64,000 bases of DNA from Fagopyrum homotropicum (lineage: Eukaryota; Streptophyta; Magnoliopsida; Caryophyllales; Polygonaceae): contig BSWB01000001.1 in NCBI GenBank assembly GCA_033239125.1, positions 28,981,501-29,045,500 of the forward strand. The letters run 5' to 3'. The translations under genes were made by a program, and so were the position numbers. Positions 23,512 through 34,733 of the stretch are shown here, one piece after another. The notes beneath the pieces were generated by a model. That model was not told the origin of the DNA. It did not search any database and saw only the letters and a program-made list of their open reading frames with translations. Within the stretch, counting starts at the first letter, position 1. The number at the start of each line of letters is the position of its first letter.

Positions 23512-26206
23512 TGTGACACCCCAAATTCTGAGAACTCGGGGGGCTACTGGTTAGGACCTTACAATGGGTCCCGACCTTAGTTTGCAACAAATTTTACTTG
23601 GATCTTAAAACAAGGCACAAATGTATTTAAAACAATTTCAAAACATATTATTTTTAATGTATGAATGTACACATGTGACAGCCTTACAAAACATATGTAT
23701 AGATACATAACATGCATGTCGTATGAAAGGCCCCCTGTCCCCATCTAATGAATACGTGGACCCGGCTGACCATCCGTTCCGGATCTCTCTGCAACTGTCT
23801 ATCTCTACAAATCTACAACACGGATAAAACCGTTAGCTAACATTCTATGCATAAGTATAAAGGTAAAAGCACAAACACACAACGTACACAATCAGCATGC
23901 AACACTCAATCCTTTTTATTATCTTTTAATTAGGTGATATGTCATTACTAATGATACTTATTTTGTGACACGAGGAATTCCCAAACCTCGCCCCTGTCCC
24001 CGTTTACCAACGCGGAATGGTACTAATGCATCTGACCGTCTACCGGACTAGGCTGGTCGCAGGGAACCTCCTAGACTCTCGCAAGAGCTAGGTAGATGAT
24101 GTCATGACCCGTTATCATACACTTGGGTCAATTACGTAAATAATAAAGTCGGCCTAATCCGGTTTCGTTGTTTATCATAACTAACAAACACCACTCATAC
24201 ACATTACACTCATACAAGAAGCCAACTAAGTAAGTCCGTGGACTAACCAGAATCAAATCTCGCCTCTCTTAACACCACTCAACCAGTAACTACAGAAACT
24301 CAGTTGCCTGTCAAAGGAGGCACGTGGGTCAATACATTTCCCTAGGTACTTAGAAGTTTGAAACTCCTAAGCTGTAAGATCCTATTTGGACATAATTTAT
24401 TACAGTACTTATTCAAGGTAACATGATTATTTTACCCTTGGTCCCGAGACTTCCAAAACTCATAATACGTACTTAAATTCTTACTTGAGGCTAATTAACC
24501 ATATTCTACTCCCTAGCATAATTTTAGGTAAAACTAGATAAACTACCCACTTTTCTATTTCCCGAAAAGTCACTAAGGTCCAACTACAACTTCAAATATG
24601 AAATTAAAATAAACTTATAAAAATTCTAAAATAAATCTCTAAATTATCTAGGATATCTAATCTACTCATAGGAGCAAGAATTTCCTAAAATTGTTCAATT
24701 ATCACTTCTACAAAAATTCTTAAAGTTGGCTACAACACTAAAAACGTTCCTATACTTAGTCAAAATTCATTGCTGGAAAAACAACTCAACTACTTCACTT
24801 TGAGACCCTATAACTTTTAATCCGACCGTTCATTTGTTCTCAGATTTTAACACAGTAAACTACGTGTATCCCTTTATGATCTATCAAAAATTCAACGGTG
24901 GATCTTCAATATAACGCCTAAACATTGGTCTACAATATTGACACTTTTCAACTTCTCAAAACTAAAGAAAACTCCATTATTTACAGCTGATTTGTTTCTA
25001 CTATTTTTGTCACCCTCTTCTAACCCAAACTAATTATTGATCTCAATGTCCTAAGTTCATCAGCAGTACATAGTACACTTTTAACTTATTAACTTACAAA
25101 AGATACGTATTCAAGGGAGGGAGAAGAGATCTAGTTACCCCTTGCTAAGACCTTGATTGCAACTTAGGAAAGATTCTGGTGATGGGGAAGGCTTTCGATC
25201 GGTAAAACAGCAAGGATGAAATATAAAATTTTGCCCATTGTGTGACTGAATAGAAAGAGGACAATTAGGGAGTGAGAGACCAACGAACGTATGCAGAAAC
25301 GTATGCAACAGCTCCTGGAGTCGAAGTGCACAGAAGAGGCTGCTGTTGTGCAATGTTGGTGCTTCAATGGGGCTGTTGCTGTGCAATATTGGTGCTTCAA
25401 TGGGGCTGCTGAGATCTGCGTCGATACAAAAGAAGGGGAGGAGAGGTTTACGTGCATCTAGAAGCAAGGATGTTGCAACTCCTTCTCTTCTGGCGTGAAT
25501 GTAAGGTTGTTTCAGCTGTGGATTTGCCTCATTTATTCGCTGCTATTACGTGATATAGGGAAGGGAAAGAGCCGGCTGTTATAACGTGGAAGATAGGGCA
25601 GCATCTCATGGAGTTCTAGGCTGGAATTAACACTCTTCTGGGCTGCCGCAAGCCTCATTAAGCAGCTGAGTGTGTGGGCTGCTGAAGGTGTGATTGCTAG
25701 GCCTCCTGGGCTGCTTGATCCGCCAGCAAAGGTTAAGGTAAGGGCTGGGAACAATCAATCCAATTAAGAAACAATGGGCTGAAATATGGCAAGAAATAAG
25801 TGGGCTGAAATGTTTGTCAAAAGTCTGTCAAAACTCGTCATGGCCTTGTCAGGCCCATGAATGAGTTTGTCACAGATTTGTCGGGCTTTGTCATGGCCTC
25901 GTCTCAGCTTAGTCATGATCTCGTCACAGCTTGTCATGATCTCGTCTAAAGTCATCGATAAGAATGAATTATAATAACTAGGGTTTGATATAAATCTATC
26001 ATTTTATGTGAATTAAATTCTACATAAAATAAAACATAATTATAAGAATTAGAGCTTGATATAATTTTATCATTTTATGTGAATTAAATTCTACATAAAA
26101 TAATAAAATTTGTGAAGGAAGAAATACTAGATAGAATGGAAACCGTCAACGACTCGAAGTCCGAATTGATCCGGAATTAAACGGAATAAAAATTCCGGAT
26201 ATTACA
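23512..26206 (-). mobile_element. Solo LTR of the A/B gypsy family
   Basis: Starts TGTGACACCCC and ends GGATATTACA, with flanks TACAA (23507-23511) and TACAG (26207-26211), a 5-bp duplication with one mismatch. It aligns with B's LTRs throughout with deletions, including the 71-bp duplication (25967-26108) and the GTCATGATCTCGTC words (about 25835-25955). It lacks the 27-bp minisatellite. No internal sequence is present, so it formed by LTR-LTR recombination. Confidence 0.88.
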
Positions 26207-26393
26207 TACAGTACGATGAATTCATACATCCATGTATTGGAATGTGTTTCAAGACACCGGAAGAAGGTATCGATTTTTATAAGGCATATGTTAAGGAGGT
26301 CGGTTTTGATGTTCGTTTGTCATCTTCCCGTGTATGCACAAAAGACGGGACTCTATTGCATCGTTTGTGTAGTCGTACAGGATTCAAGGAAAT

Positions 26394-26450
26394 GTACCCA
26401 CTACCGGAAAGCGTACCCACTACCGGAAAGCGTACCCACTACCGGAAAGT
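26394..26450. repeat. Three 19-bp tandem repeats
   Basis: Units of GTACCCACTACCGGAAAGC start at 26394, 26413 and 26432 and disrupt the end of the FAR1-like frame. Confidence 0.9.
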
Positions 26451-26639
26451 GTCAAAGAGTTTCACTCTTTATATCATGTACGTTGTGAAACTTGTCTTAG
26501 ATGAATGTGATATTTCGTAATCGGTGAACTACTATAATGAACTCTATAACCAACTGTGGTGTTACTTTTTATATTTACTCGATCATACGCACTTAATTCA
26601 TTTATCTGAATTCGGTACACGGACAGTATAATATCTAGA

Positions 26640-27370
26640 ACTTATATCGAATATATTCGGCAACTATATCCTTTATATTCCATATTTATATCGTTTATAT
26701 TCGATAAGAAGAACGCTTACTAATCTATCATATTTTTGTATGGTTATCGGTGTTTGCATACAAGATAACGTTCGTCTTCCTATGTTGGATGTGTTATTCT
26801 CACTGTTTTTGTGAAGACAAATTATTTCCAAACCATTGATAGAAATATTATTTCCGGTAATATAGAAATATTTATAACTATATTTGTTAATATAGAAATA
26901 TTATTTCCGGTAATCTTGTTTGTAATACGATTACATTTTATAGTATTGAAATACCAAATAAGAAAGTGTAAACTCCATTACCCAAGTGTACATGTTACGC
27001 TCATTAACATATGACACACTAAAATATTCTATATCCGGTAAATATATCTTGTATATTCTGAAAAATATATCGTTCATATTCGGTAAAAAGTATATTTTCT
27101 AATCCGTCATATTATCTATGATAAACGGTGTTTGCATATAGAATAACGATCATCTTCCTATGTTTCCTCAAGTGTAAAGGTTGTGCTCTTTAACATACAA
27201 CACCTAATATATGAAGCATCCATTAACTATATTAAATATATTATGAAATTATATCGTTCATACTTAGTAATGAGTACACTTACTAATCCATCATATTATG
27301 CATGGTAAACGGTGTTTTTATACAAGATAAAAGTTGGCTTCCAATGTTTGTTGTGTTATACTCACTGTAG
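26640..27370. repeat. Degenerate tandem repeats inside the Mutator-like element
   Basis: Three AT-rich copies (about 26640-26810, 27030-27190, 27250-27370) share ordered words: ATATCGTT, TTCGGTAA, CTAATC.RTCATATT, GGTAAACGGTGTTT, ATACAAGATAA and TTCCTATGTT. Identity is moderate. No coding potential is seen. Confidence 0.65.
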
Positions 27371-28410
27371 CAAAAGAGTTGTCCGAAACAACATATCAAA
27401 AGAGTTTTGACATTGTAGCATAAAACTTTGACATTAATAAAGACATGAGTGTCAAACACATTAATCCCTACATAAGTGATTCAAATATCCAAAAAGAGAA
27501 AGAAACTGTAGCATATAGTTTTGACATAGTGTAGCAAAACAGTTGTCCGGAACAGCATATCAAAATAACAACTTGGATCGTCTATTCCTCATCATCCATA
27601 GCATTGTTAATCTCCAACGCCCCTCTAGCAACTATACGCGGTATTTCTTGCAACACTGTGTTTTACCATGTCAAGATTTCCAAAATCTTTCATGTGACCT
27701 GTTGATATTAAGCACTTGTTCAGTTCGTAGTTGAAAATGTTGTACATTTCTTCGAACTCAACGCCCCCTTCGGCACCAATTGGAAGTAACTGCGTACAAG
27801 TTTGCAACAATTTTTAACGTTATGTTCCACACAAAAACAAAGCAGCTATTAGCGAATAAAAAAGTAGTATGCTATCGAATATGTGTAGTAAAAATCATCG
27901 GATATGTGTAGTAAAAATCATCGGATATCAACTCATAAAGAAACGACTTACAAATCATATTATAGAATATAACATGAAGAACAACATTCAATGCTAATAT
28001 GTACCAAAAAATAACCAATCGCATATGAACATGCATGCGTAAACATTCATGAATAATGGACTTATCAGGATATTAAAACCAAAAGCCACTGACACCAATC
28101 GCATATGAACAGGCATGCGTAAAATGGCTCAAGTGTAACTCGCATTCGACAAGGCATCGACAACATTCAACAACAATAGCATAGTAACCCAAACTCGACA
28201 AAAATATTTCAATATCAACAACAAAAATCAATAGACATTCAGTTTTGGAACATTCAACAACGATGTACAACTAATTATATAAACCAATACTCAATAACAC
28301 AACTCAAATATGGACAAACAAGCGAAATACAACAATAAAAGTACCTCTTGAGACGGATTAGTCGCGGATAGTCGAAGAAAACCCTAATATGTATAAGAAT
28401 CGACGAAGAA
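27371..28410. other. Non-coding interior of the Mutator-like element
   Basis: No gene recognised on either strand. Small features are a 23-bp direct tandem pair (27879-27901 and 27902-27924) and a dispersed pair of segments around CAATCGCATATGAACA (about 28017 and 28097). Confidence 0.6.
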
Positions 28411-28930
28411 CAAAATGTTTCGATGCAGAACGCCGAATACAATCACTTATATAACCGAATACGGCCACCGAACAAGATATTAGGTTGTAGAACTCCGAAT
28501 ACAGTCGACCACAAAGAACCCTAAATTGAAGAAGTAGAGGACGGAGATATCCACAACGAAATTAGGGATTTCGTTAGTTTTAACCCCAAAAAAACCCTAA
28601 ATTAAAGAATCGAAAAAAGAATGTAATCCAAGAATGTTCATTACCTCGAGTGAGAACGCAGAACGCCGAATACAGTCACTTATAGAACCGAATACAACCA
28701 CCGAATAGGATATTAGGTTGTAGAACTCCGAATATCGTCGAACACAAAAACAAATACGGAATCGACCCACGAACACTGCGCCGGCGACTGCAATGGCGCC
28801 GAAAACTGGATGAAGAAGTAGAGGACGAAGATATCCACAACGAAATTAGGGATTTCGTTAGTTTTAACCCCCAAAAAACCCTAAATTGAAGAATCGACAA
28901 AAGAATGTTATTGAAGAATGTTAGTTACCT
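28411..28930. repeat. Imperfect tandem duplication of about 250-290 bp
   Basis: Copies at about 28420-28650 and 28660-28930 share GAACGCCGAATACARTCACT, GATATTAGGTTGTAGAACTC, GATATCCACAACGAAATTAG and ATTACCTCGAGTGA-like ends. The second copy carries an extra GC-rich insert (about 28755-28815). Confidence 0.8.
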
Positions 28931-29288
28931 CGAGTGAAGACGTTGAAAGGCGAACACAGTTGCTAGTGTACAATGGATCGGGAAGAAAGCTCCTGCTCCA
29001 AAGACGCCGTCGAATGCCGGAAGAAGTTATCGGCACCAAAGAGATGCTTCAGTTCAAAAACACAGGATTGTGCTTTGGAGGAAAAAGCGGGATACGAAAA
29101 TACCCGTAAGAATATCTAGTGGTCTTATTTAAGGAAAATATTAAAATTGGTGGAACTTATGGAGAGTGTGGTTTAACACGCGCCTACACCTTCCATAAAA
29201 TTGAGGTTTAAAAAAACCCCTATTTGGAATGGGAGAACGCGCCTCACGCGCCGCTACCCAGTGATCCGACTTTTACGTTGCTGCTCCG

Positions 29289-30912
29289 ATGGGGAGATCT
29301 ACCAAGCCTCCCGCAGACACTCCGACAAGCCACACCACCTCCACCACTACCAATCCCAAAACAAACCATGCCACCCACACCAAAATGCAGAAATCGCTCA
29401 AAATTTCAAACCTCACCAAACCAACCAGTCAAACTCCACCTCAGCCTAATCCCGACAGCCCCATAGCCACTGTTCCATCGGACCTGATAGCTTCAAACAA
29501 CTCCCGTCTCTTCAGGGCTATCTCCTTCCTTCCCCTTACCATTGAGGACAAGCCCACTGACCAGAATACTGATCCGCCAGCACCTTTACCCGAACACCCT
29601 TCTGGTTTGCCTTCCAGTGCAACTACCAGTGTCACTGATGCTGTTGAAAACCACCCCTCTAGCCCTATCCAGACTACTCCTGCTGAGACTAATACCCTCC
29701 ATGCTCAACCTTCCATCACCTACAAGGACATCCTAAACGCAAGAAGCATCTCCGCCAACATTGTCCCTCTACACTTCATGCCAGGTTTAAATAATGGTGA
29801 AGTCCCGTTCACCGATCTTGACATCTCAGGTATGGTTGATAAATGGAATCTCTCTCTGGTGGGCTCCCCCCCTTGGATGCAGGATGCCGTTGAAAGCTAT
29901 GGAACGCTTCATCAACAAACATTGGATCAATATTGAGAACCCTAAGATCCTGCTGAACGATCATGGGATATTTGCCTTTCAGTTCAATAATGAAGCTGAC
30001 CTCTCCCTCATTCTCCAATCGGGACCTTGGTTGATCAACAACACCACACCACTCATCCTCAAACAATGGTCATAAGGCATGATCCTGGACATGAAGTGCA
30101 TTGAAAGTATTCCTGTCTGGGTTAATCTCCCTGACCTTGATGTTAGGTTCTGGTCGGAGAAAATGCTGGGAAGAATTGCCTCCGTTATCGGTAAACCTAT
30201 CCTTACCGACTTGCTTTCTGCAAATCAATCTAGGCTGTCTTTCGCGAGGATCTTAGTTGAGATTTCGTCCGGAAACGAGCTTCGTCGGGAAATCACGCTC
30301 AGAGTTAGCAACGGGGAAACCATCCGACAGGAGATTGTCTACCCTTGGCTGCTGGTTCACTGCCCCAAGTGTAATAAATTTGGTCACGCATGCCCCCAGA
30401 ACAAAATATCCCCTCCCAATCCTGATGTCCTGACAAAAGACTCCTTTTTGCCTATCACTAGGCCCATGCCCACAATCTACACACGTAACCGCCCTCCCAT
30501 AAACAACCACCAACCACTGCTGCCCACTCCCCTACTATCCCAAAACATTCTCTCTCATTCCCAACCTCCCGTCTCCCCTAACTCCCCTAACTCACACCCT
30601 ATCCTGCACACTATCCCCGATCAAACCAATCCCATTACATGGCCATGTGGCCCTGTAGCTAACTACACTAATGACCACAACCTCCTGGACCTCACCATTA
30701 CCCCTCAACATTCCCTTGATCGGTTAGTTGGTCCCCCTATCTCCAACGAGCTGACCTTAGACACCATCAACCTTCATACCAAACCCACAACTAAAGGGGA
30801 AACCCTTGAAAATCATAAGATTCACCCCCCTCACCCGAGCCCCATCCAAAATATCCCTCTACGTCAAGACAAGTGTCCAAACCTCACCATCAACGCATCG
30901 TCCAATGAATAG
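29289..30912 (+). pseudogene. LINE ORF1 (DUF4283 plus zinc knuckle), broken
   Basis: Starts at ATG 29289 (MGRSTKPPADTP), with a proline/threonine-rich N-terminus. A frameshift near 29895 moves the frame within the DUF4283 region (FINKHWINIENPKI, DHGIFAFQF, LILQSGPWLI), and a TAA at 30073-30075 interrupts it. The remainder (30079-30912) encodes IPVWVNLPDLDVRFWSE, IGKPILTD and the knuckle CPKCNKFGHAC, then a proline-rich tail. Such ORF1 proteins bind LINE RNA. The ORF overlaps the start of ORF2 by 8 nt. Confidence 0.85.
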
Positions 30913-33900
30913 CATCACCATCGCTTCTTGGAACATCCGAGGCCTTGGTTCCACCCCTAAACAAGCCTCCATTAGATCTCTTGTCAAAACCTTCAATCTC
31001 GACCTCATAGCCATTCTCAAAACCCGTCTCTCCCACTCCAACCTTCCCAAACTTGGCAACTCTCTCATCCCGAATTGGAATCACACTTCCAATATTCTTC
31101 ATCATCACAATTGCCGTATCTGGCTGTGGTGGAACCCTTCCATCATCAGCATCAATATCATCTCTTCCTCTAACCAAATCATCCATACATAGATCACCAA
31201 CTTCAACCACCACTCAACCTTTTATGCCTCATTCGTATATGCATCCAACTTTGATGATAAGAGAACCATCCTTTGGAATACCATCCTAACCCTTACCCCC
31301 CAGCCTCATCCCCATGGGTCATCTTAGGTGATTTTAATTCGGTTCGCTCCTCTGCTGAAAAATACAACGAGTTCACAAGTTACCCACCCCTTGTGCATTC
31401 CGAGTTGAATGACTTCATGTCCCAGGCTTCATTGATGGACCATGGCTCCTCTGGATGTTTTTTCACATGGAATAATAAAAGAACGGATGGCAAAAGAACC
31501 TGGTGTAAGCTTGACCGCATTATTAATAATGCAAGCTGTGATTTAGCTTTCCCCCGTGCCTTTGCTACCTTCCCCAACCCTGGTATTTCAGACCATTCTC
31601 CTTCCATTCTTTACACCTCTTCACCAAAGCCAACTCTCAATAAACCATTTCGATTAAACAATGCATGGAGTCTCCATGAATCCTTCCTCAGCACTGTCAA
31701 AAACTCCTGGAGCAATGATCTCCCAGACCACCACATGTTCAATCTCGTAAACAACCTCAAATCTGTGAAGAATAAACTCAAGAAATTCAGAAGCTCTTCC
31801 TTTGAGAATACCTGCTTGGAGATAGAAAACTTAAGATCTCGTCTCGACCGGGTTCAAACCGATCTTCGCTCCAAACCGAATGACCACTCTCTCCAACAGC
31901 AGGAAAGCCTAGCTACCAACAAGCTCACCTCACTCCTTTCAAGTCAGAAGGTTATGTCCGCTCAACTTGCCAAAGTTGACTGGATCAAGTTCGAAGATAG
32001 CTGCAACTCCTACTTCTTCTGGAAAATCCAAGGGAATCGATGCAAAGCTAGAATCTGCTCCATTACCAATGACCAGGGAGTAACACTCTCCTCCCACCAG
32101 GACATTGCTAATGAGTTTATCTCCCATTTCCTTAAAATACACAATCATACTTCGGTTCCCATGACCATTAGCCAGTCCGTAATTAACTCTGGGCCCTTAC
32201 TTGACCACGCAAAGGCTCTCAATCTTTGTGGACTTGGCACTGATATGGAGATCAAGGAGGCGCTCTTCAGCATTGGGGATAACAAGGCCCCTGGGCTGGA
32301 TGGATTCAATGCTTTCTTCTTCAAACAGTCCTGGGAGATCACTGGCCCGTGCTTCATCAAAGTAGTTAAAGACTTCTTCGCCTCCAAACAACTACTAAAG
32401 CAGCTCAACCACACCTCGATTTCTCTCATACCCAAAATTCCAAATCCCACAAAAACCAGTGACTTCAGGCCTATCTCTTGCTGTAATAATCTACAAAGTG
32501 ATCGCAGAAATCATTGCAAATAGACTCAAGGATGTGCTTCCTCACATCATCGGAACCCAACAAGGCGCCTTTATCAAAGGCCGTTCTATCAGGCATAACA
32601 CGCTCCTTAGCCATTAGCTCCTCAAGCACTATAAGAGGGCCTCTATCTCTCCCAGATGCACTATGAAGATTGATCTTCGCAAGGCCTTCGATAATGTCGA
32701 CCACAAGTTCATTATTGAGTTGCTTCGTAAGCTCGAGTTCAAAGATACCTTCATTTCTTGGATTGAAGCTTGCATAACCACTGCTTCCTATTCCATCAAT
32801 GTCAATGGCTACTATGAAGGCTTCTTCAAAGGCTCCAAAGGTCTGAGGCAGGGTTGCCCCTTATCCCCCTATCTCTTCACAATAGCCATGGAATCCTCTC
32901 GAGAATCATCCTCGACAAGACCTCTAATCCGGACTTTAACTACCACCCAAAATGCTACCAAACCCGCACCACCCATCTCATCTATGCCGATGATCTGCTC
33001 CTCTTCTATAGAGCCGATCCAATTTCGGTCCGCATTCTCAAGGACGGGATCAACAATTTCACATCCACTTCAGAACTTGAAACTAACTGGGATAAATCAG
33101 CCATTTTCTTGGGTGGTATTCCGAGCCTTGCCCAAACCACCATCGCAACTGCCAATGGGTTCTCTATTGGAAAACTTCCCGTTACCTACCTCGGTCTCCC
33201 CCTTGGATCCAACAAGCTTAAAAAGTCGGATTACTCCCCTCTGGTTCATAAAATCACCTCTAAAATCTCCTCTTGGAACTCAATGCACCTCTCTTATGCC
33301 AGTCGCCTCCAAGTAATTAGATCTATACTCTTTGCTATGCAAAACTATTGGTGCAATGTCCTTCTCCTTTCTCTTTCAATTGCAGGTACGATCAAGTCCC
33401 TTCTCCGCTCCTTTCTATGGTCTGGATCCCCCAGCTCGAAGAAATGCTCGGTTGCATGGAACAATATTTGTAGACCGCTGAACGAAGGTGGCCTTGGCCT
33501 GAAGGATATGAATGCATGGAACATAACTAGCATCGCTAAGATCATCTACGAGCTGGACACTTACAATGATGTTTTCCCTAGCCTTTGGTGTCAATGGACC
33601 TATGCCAACACTCTCAAGAACGGCTCTATCTAGACTGCCTCCGCCTCACCTTCTCATAGTGCCTCTTGGCGTGCCATTCTCATGGTTCGGGATAAACTCC
33701 TAACCAAAGGATCGCCTACTCAACTCAAAGCTCTTATGACTGGCACGAATCAGAAATACCAAAGTAAAGCCATCTACAACCTACTCAGAACCGCTGTCCC
33801 TCCTCTCCCTTGGAATGTTTCTATTTGGGGCAGCCTTAACTCCCCTCGACGCAGCTTCATTACGTGGCTCGCCGCTCTTGGCAAGCTACCTACAAACACC

Positions 33901-34308
33901 AAACGTTTCCAATGGGGGTGCTCCAACAACACGACCTGTCCCGTTTGCAACCTCCACCAGGAGACGGAGGACCATATCTTTCTCCACTGCCCCACCTCCA
34001 TTGCTACCCTGGACATCATCCTCAACTGGTTACTTATTACTCCGAGGCACCAAACTATCCTCGGATGGCTCGAATGGTTCAGATCATCCAACAGACAGAG
34101 CTTCAAGACTCAAATTTATATTGCCTCCTTCACTTCCTTCATCTATCACATATGGAGGAGTTGTAACTTCATCTTCAATCACATCGCCCCCAACCCGGAC
34201 TGCAATGCTCACAAAATAATGACCCACATTAAGCTTATTGCATCCTCAAAATGGACCAAACTCTCTCCAACAAGCTCCCAATGGATGAACTTTCTCCAAA
34301 TCTCCTAG
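30905..34308 (+). pseudogene. LINE ORF2 (endonuclease and reverse transcriptase), broken
   Basis: ATG at 30905 begins MNSITIASWNIRGLG, the start of an apurinic-type endonuclease. GDFN (about 31330) and SDHSP (about 31600) mark its later motifs. The RT core shows NKAPGLDGFNAFFF, FRPISCCN, KIDLRKAFDNVDH, GLRQGCPLSPYLF and the catalytic YADDLLLF (about 32980). The C-terminus has WLAALGKLPTN and CPVCNLHQETEDHIFLHC, a zf-RVT-like domain. Lesions: a stop at 31190, frameshifts near 31270, 32490 and 32895, and stops near 32617 and 33631. It is therefore an inactive copy. Confidence 0.9.
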
Positions 34309-34484
34309 TTTGGCTCCTAGTTTGGCCAGCTTTCCTCCTCTAGCCTCTCCTTGTTCTGCTCGGATTTTCCCGCTTGTATCTCGTCATTTTGTCTCTTCTC
34401 TTGTAACTCTTTTCCAAATCATAACACGTAAACCCCCTCGGTTTCAAAAAAATTGAGGTTTATGTAATTATTTTTTTTTAATTA

Positions 34485-34585
34485 AAATAATGCTTAATCT
34501 CAGCCGTCCATTATATTGATCCAACGAATATAATTCGTTCTCATTGAACACTATAAGCGCGGTTTACATGGGAGCCAAACTCTCT
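34485..34585 (-). repeat. Right terminal inverted repeat of the Mutator-like element
   Basis: Reverse complement contains GGCTCCCATGTAAAC, CTTATAGTGTTCAATGAGAA and GGCTGAGATT, matching the left end. The outer boundary blends into a TATATATA run (34587-34600). Confidence 0.75.
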
Positions 34586-34647
34586 CTATATATATATATT
34601 CTTTTTTAATAAATAAATCGGATATATGCATTGCTTGCACATTCTAC

Positions 34648-34665
34648 ATCCTATATAATTAATTG
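34648..34665 (+). promoter_or_regulatory. Possible TATA box of the oxidase gene
   Basis: CCTATATAATTAATTG lies about 80 bp upstream of the ATG and only about 65 bp from the end of the Mutator-like element. No transcript data are available to confirm it. Confidence 0.4.
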
Positions 34666-34733
34666 TTAAGGAATTATGATCTTAATTCACATCTAAACTT
34701 GTAGGCAAAGAAAATAATACCAATAAAACGATC

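Larger units (their letters stand above)
23107..26520 (+). pseudogene. FAR1/MULE-type DNA-binding domain gene fragment, split by a solo LTR
   Basis: A start at 23107 opens a short acidic exon-like segment. After an apparent intron, a frame at 23407-23511 encodes MESMDDFYEAAANEELNDP. The solo LTR at 23512-26206 follows. Beyond it, 26207-26393 continues in the same frame once the LTR and one 5-bp duplication are ignored, with FKTPEEGIDFYKAY, GFDVRLSSSR and DGTLLHRLCSRTGF, matching the N-terminal FAR1 DNA-binding domain of FAR1/FHY3 proteins and related transposases. It then degenerates through three 19-bp repeats and stops at 26520. The MULE transposase and SWIM domains are absent. Confidence 0.7.
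29211..34448 (+). mobile_element. LINE (non-LTR retrotransposon), nearly full length, inactive
   Basis: Flanked by a 14-bp target duplication AAAATTGAGGTTTA at 29197-29210 and 34449-34462, with a short A-rich tail before the right copy. It carries ORF1 with a DUF4283 and zinc-knuckle region and ORF2 with an endonuclease, a reverse transcriptase and a zf-RVT-like C-terminus. It has no RNase H domain. Several frameshifts and stops interrupt both ORFs. Confidence 0.92.
22428..34585. mobile_element. Mutator-like element with inverted ends, carrying nested solo LTR and LINE
   Basis: The left end (about 22428-22520) and the right end (about 34485-34585) are inverted copies sharing CTTATAGTGTTCAATGAGAA, CATRTGTAAAC and a trailing GGCTGARATT. 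TA-rich sequence flanks both, consistent with but not proving a 9-10 bp duplication. The interior includes a FAR1-type DNA-binding fragment, as in MULE transposases of the Jittery/Hop kind. Subtracting the solo LTR and LINE leaves about 4.2 kb, without a recognisable transposase catalytic domain, so the copy is defective. Confidence 0.7.

Noticed and set aside
25135..25955. Minus-strand frames in the solo LTR
   Set aside because: They fall wholly within LTR sequence shared with non-coding copies elsewhere.
33774..34106. Minus-strand 110-residue frame within the LINE
   Set aside because: It is the antisense shadow of the ORF2 C-terminal domain.
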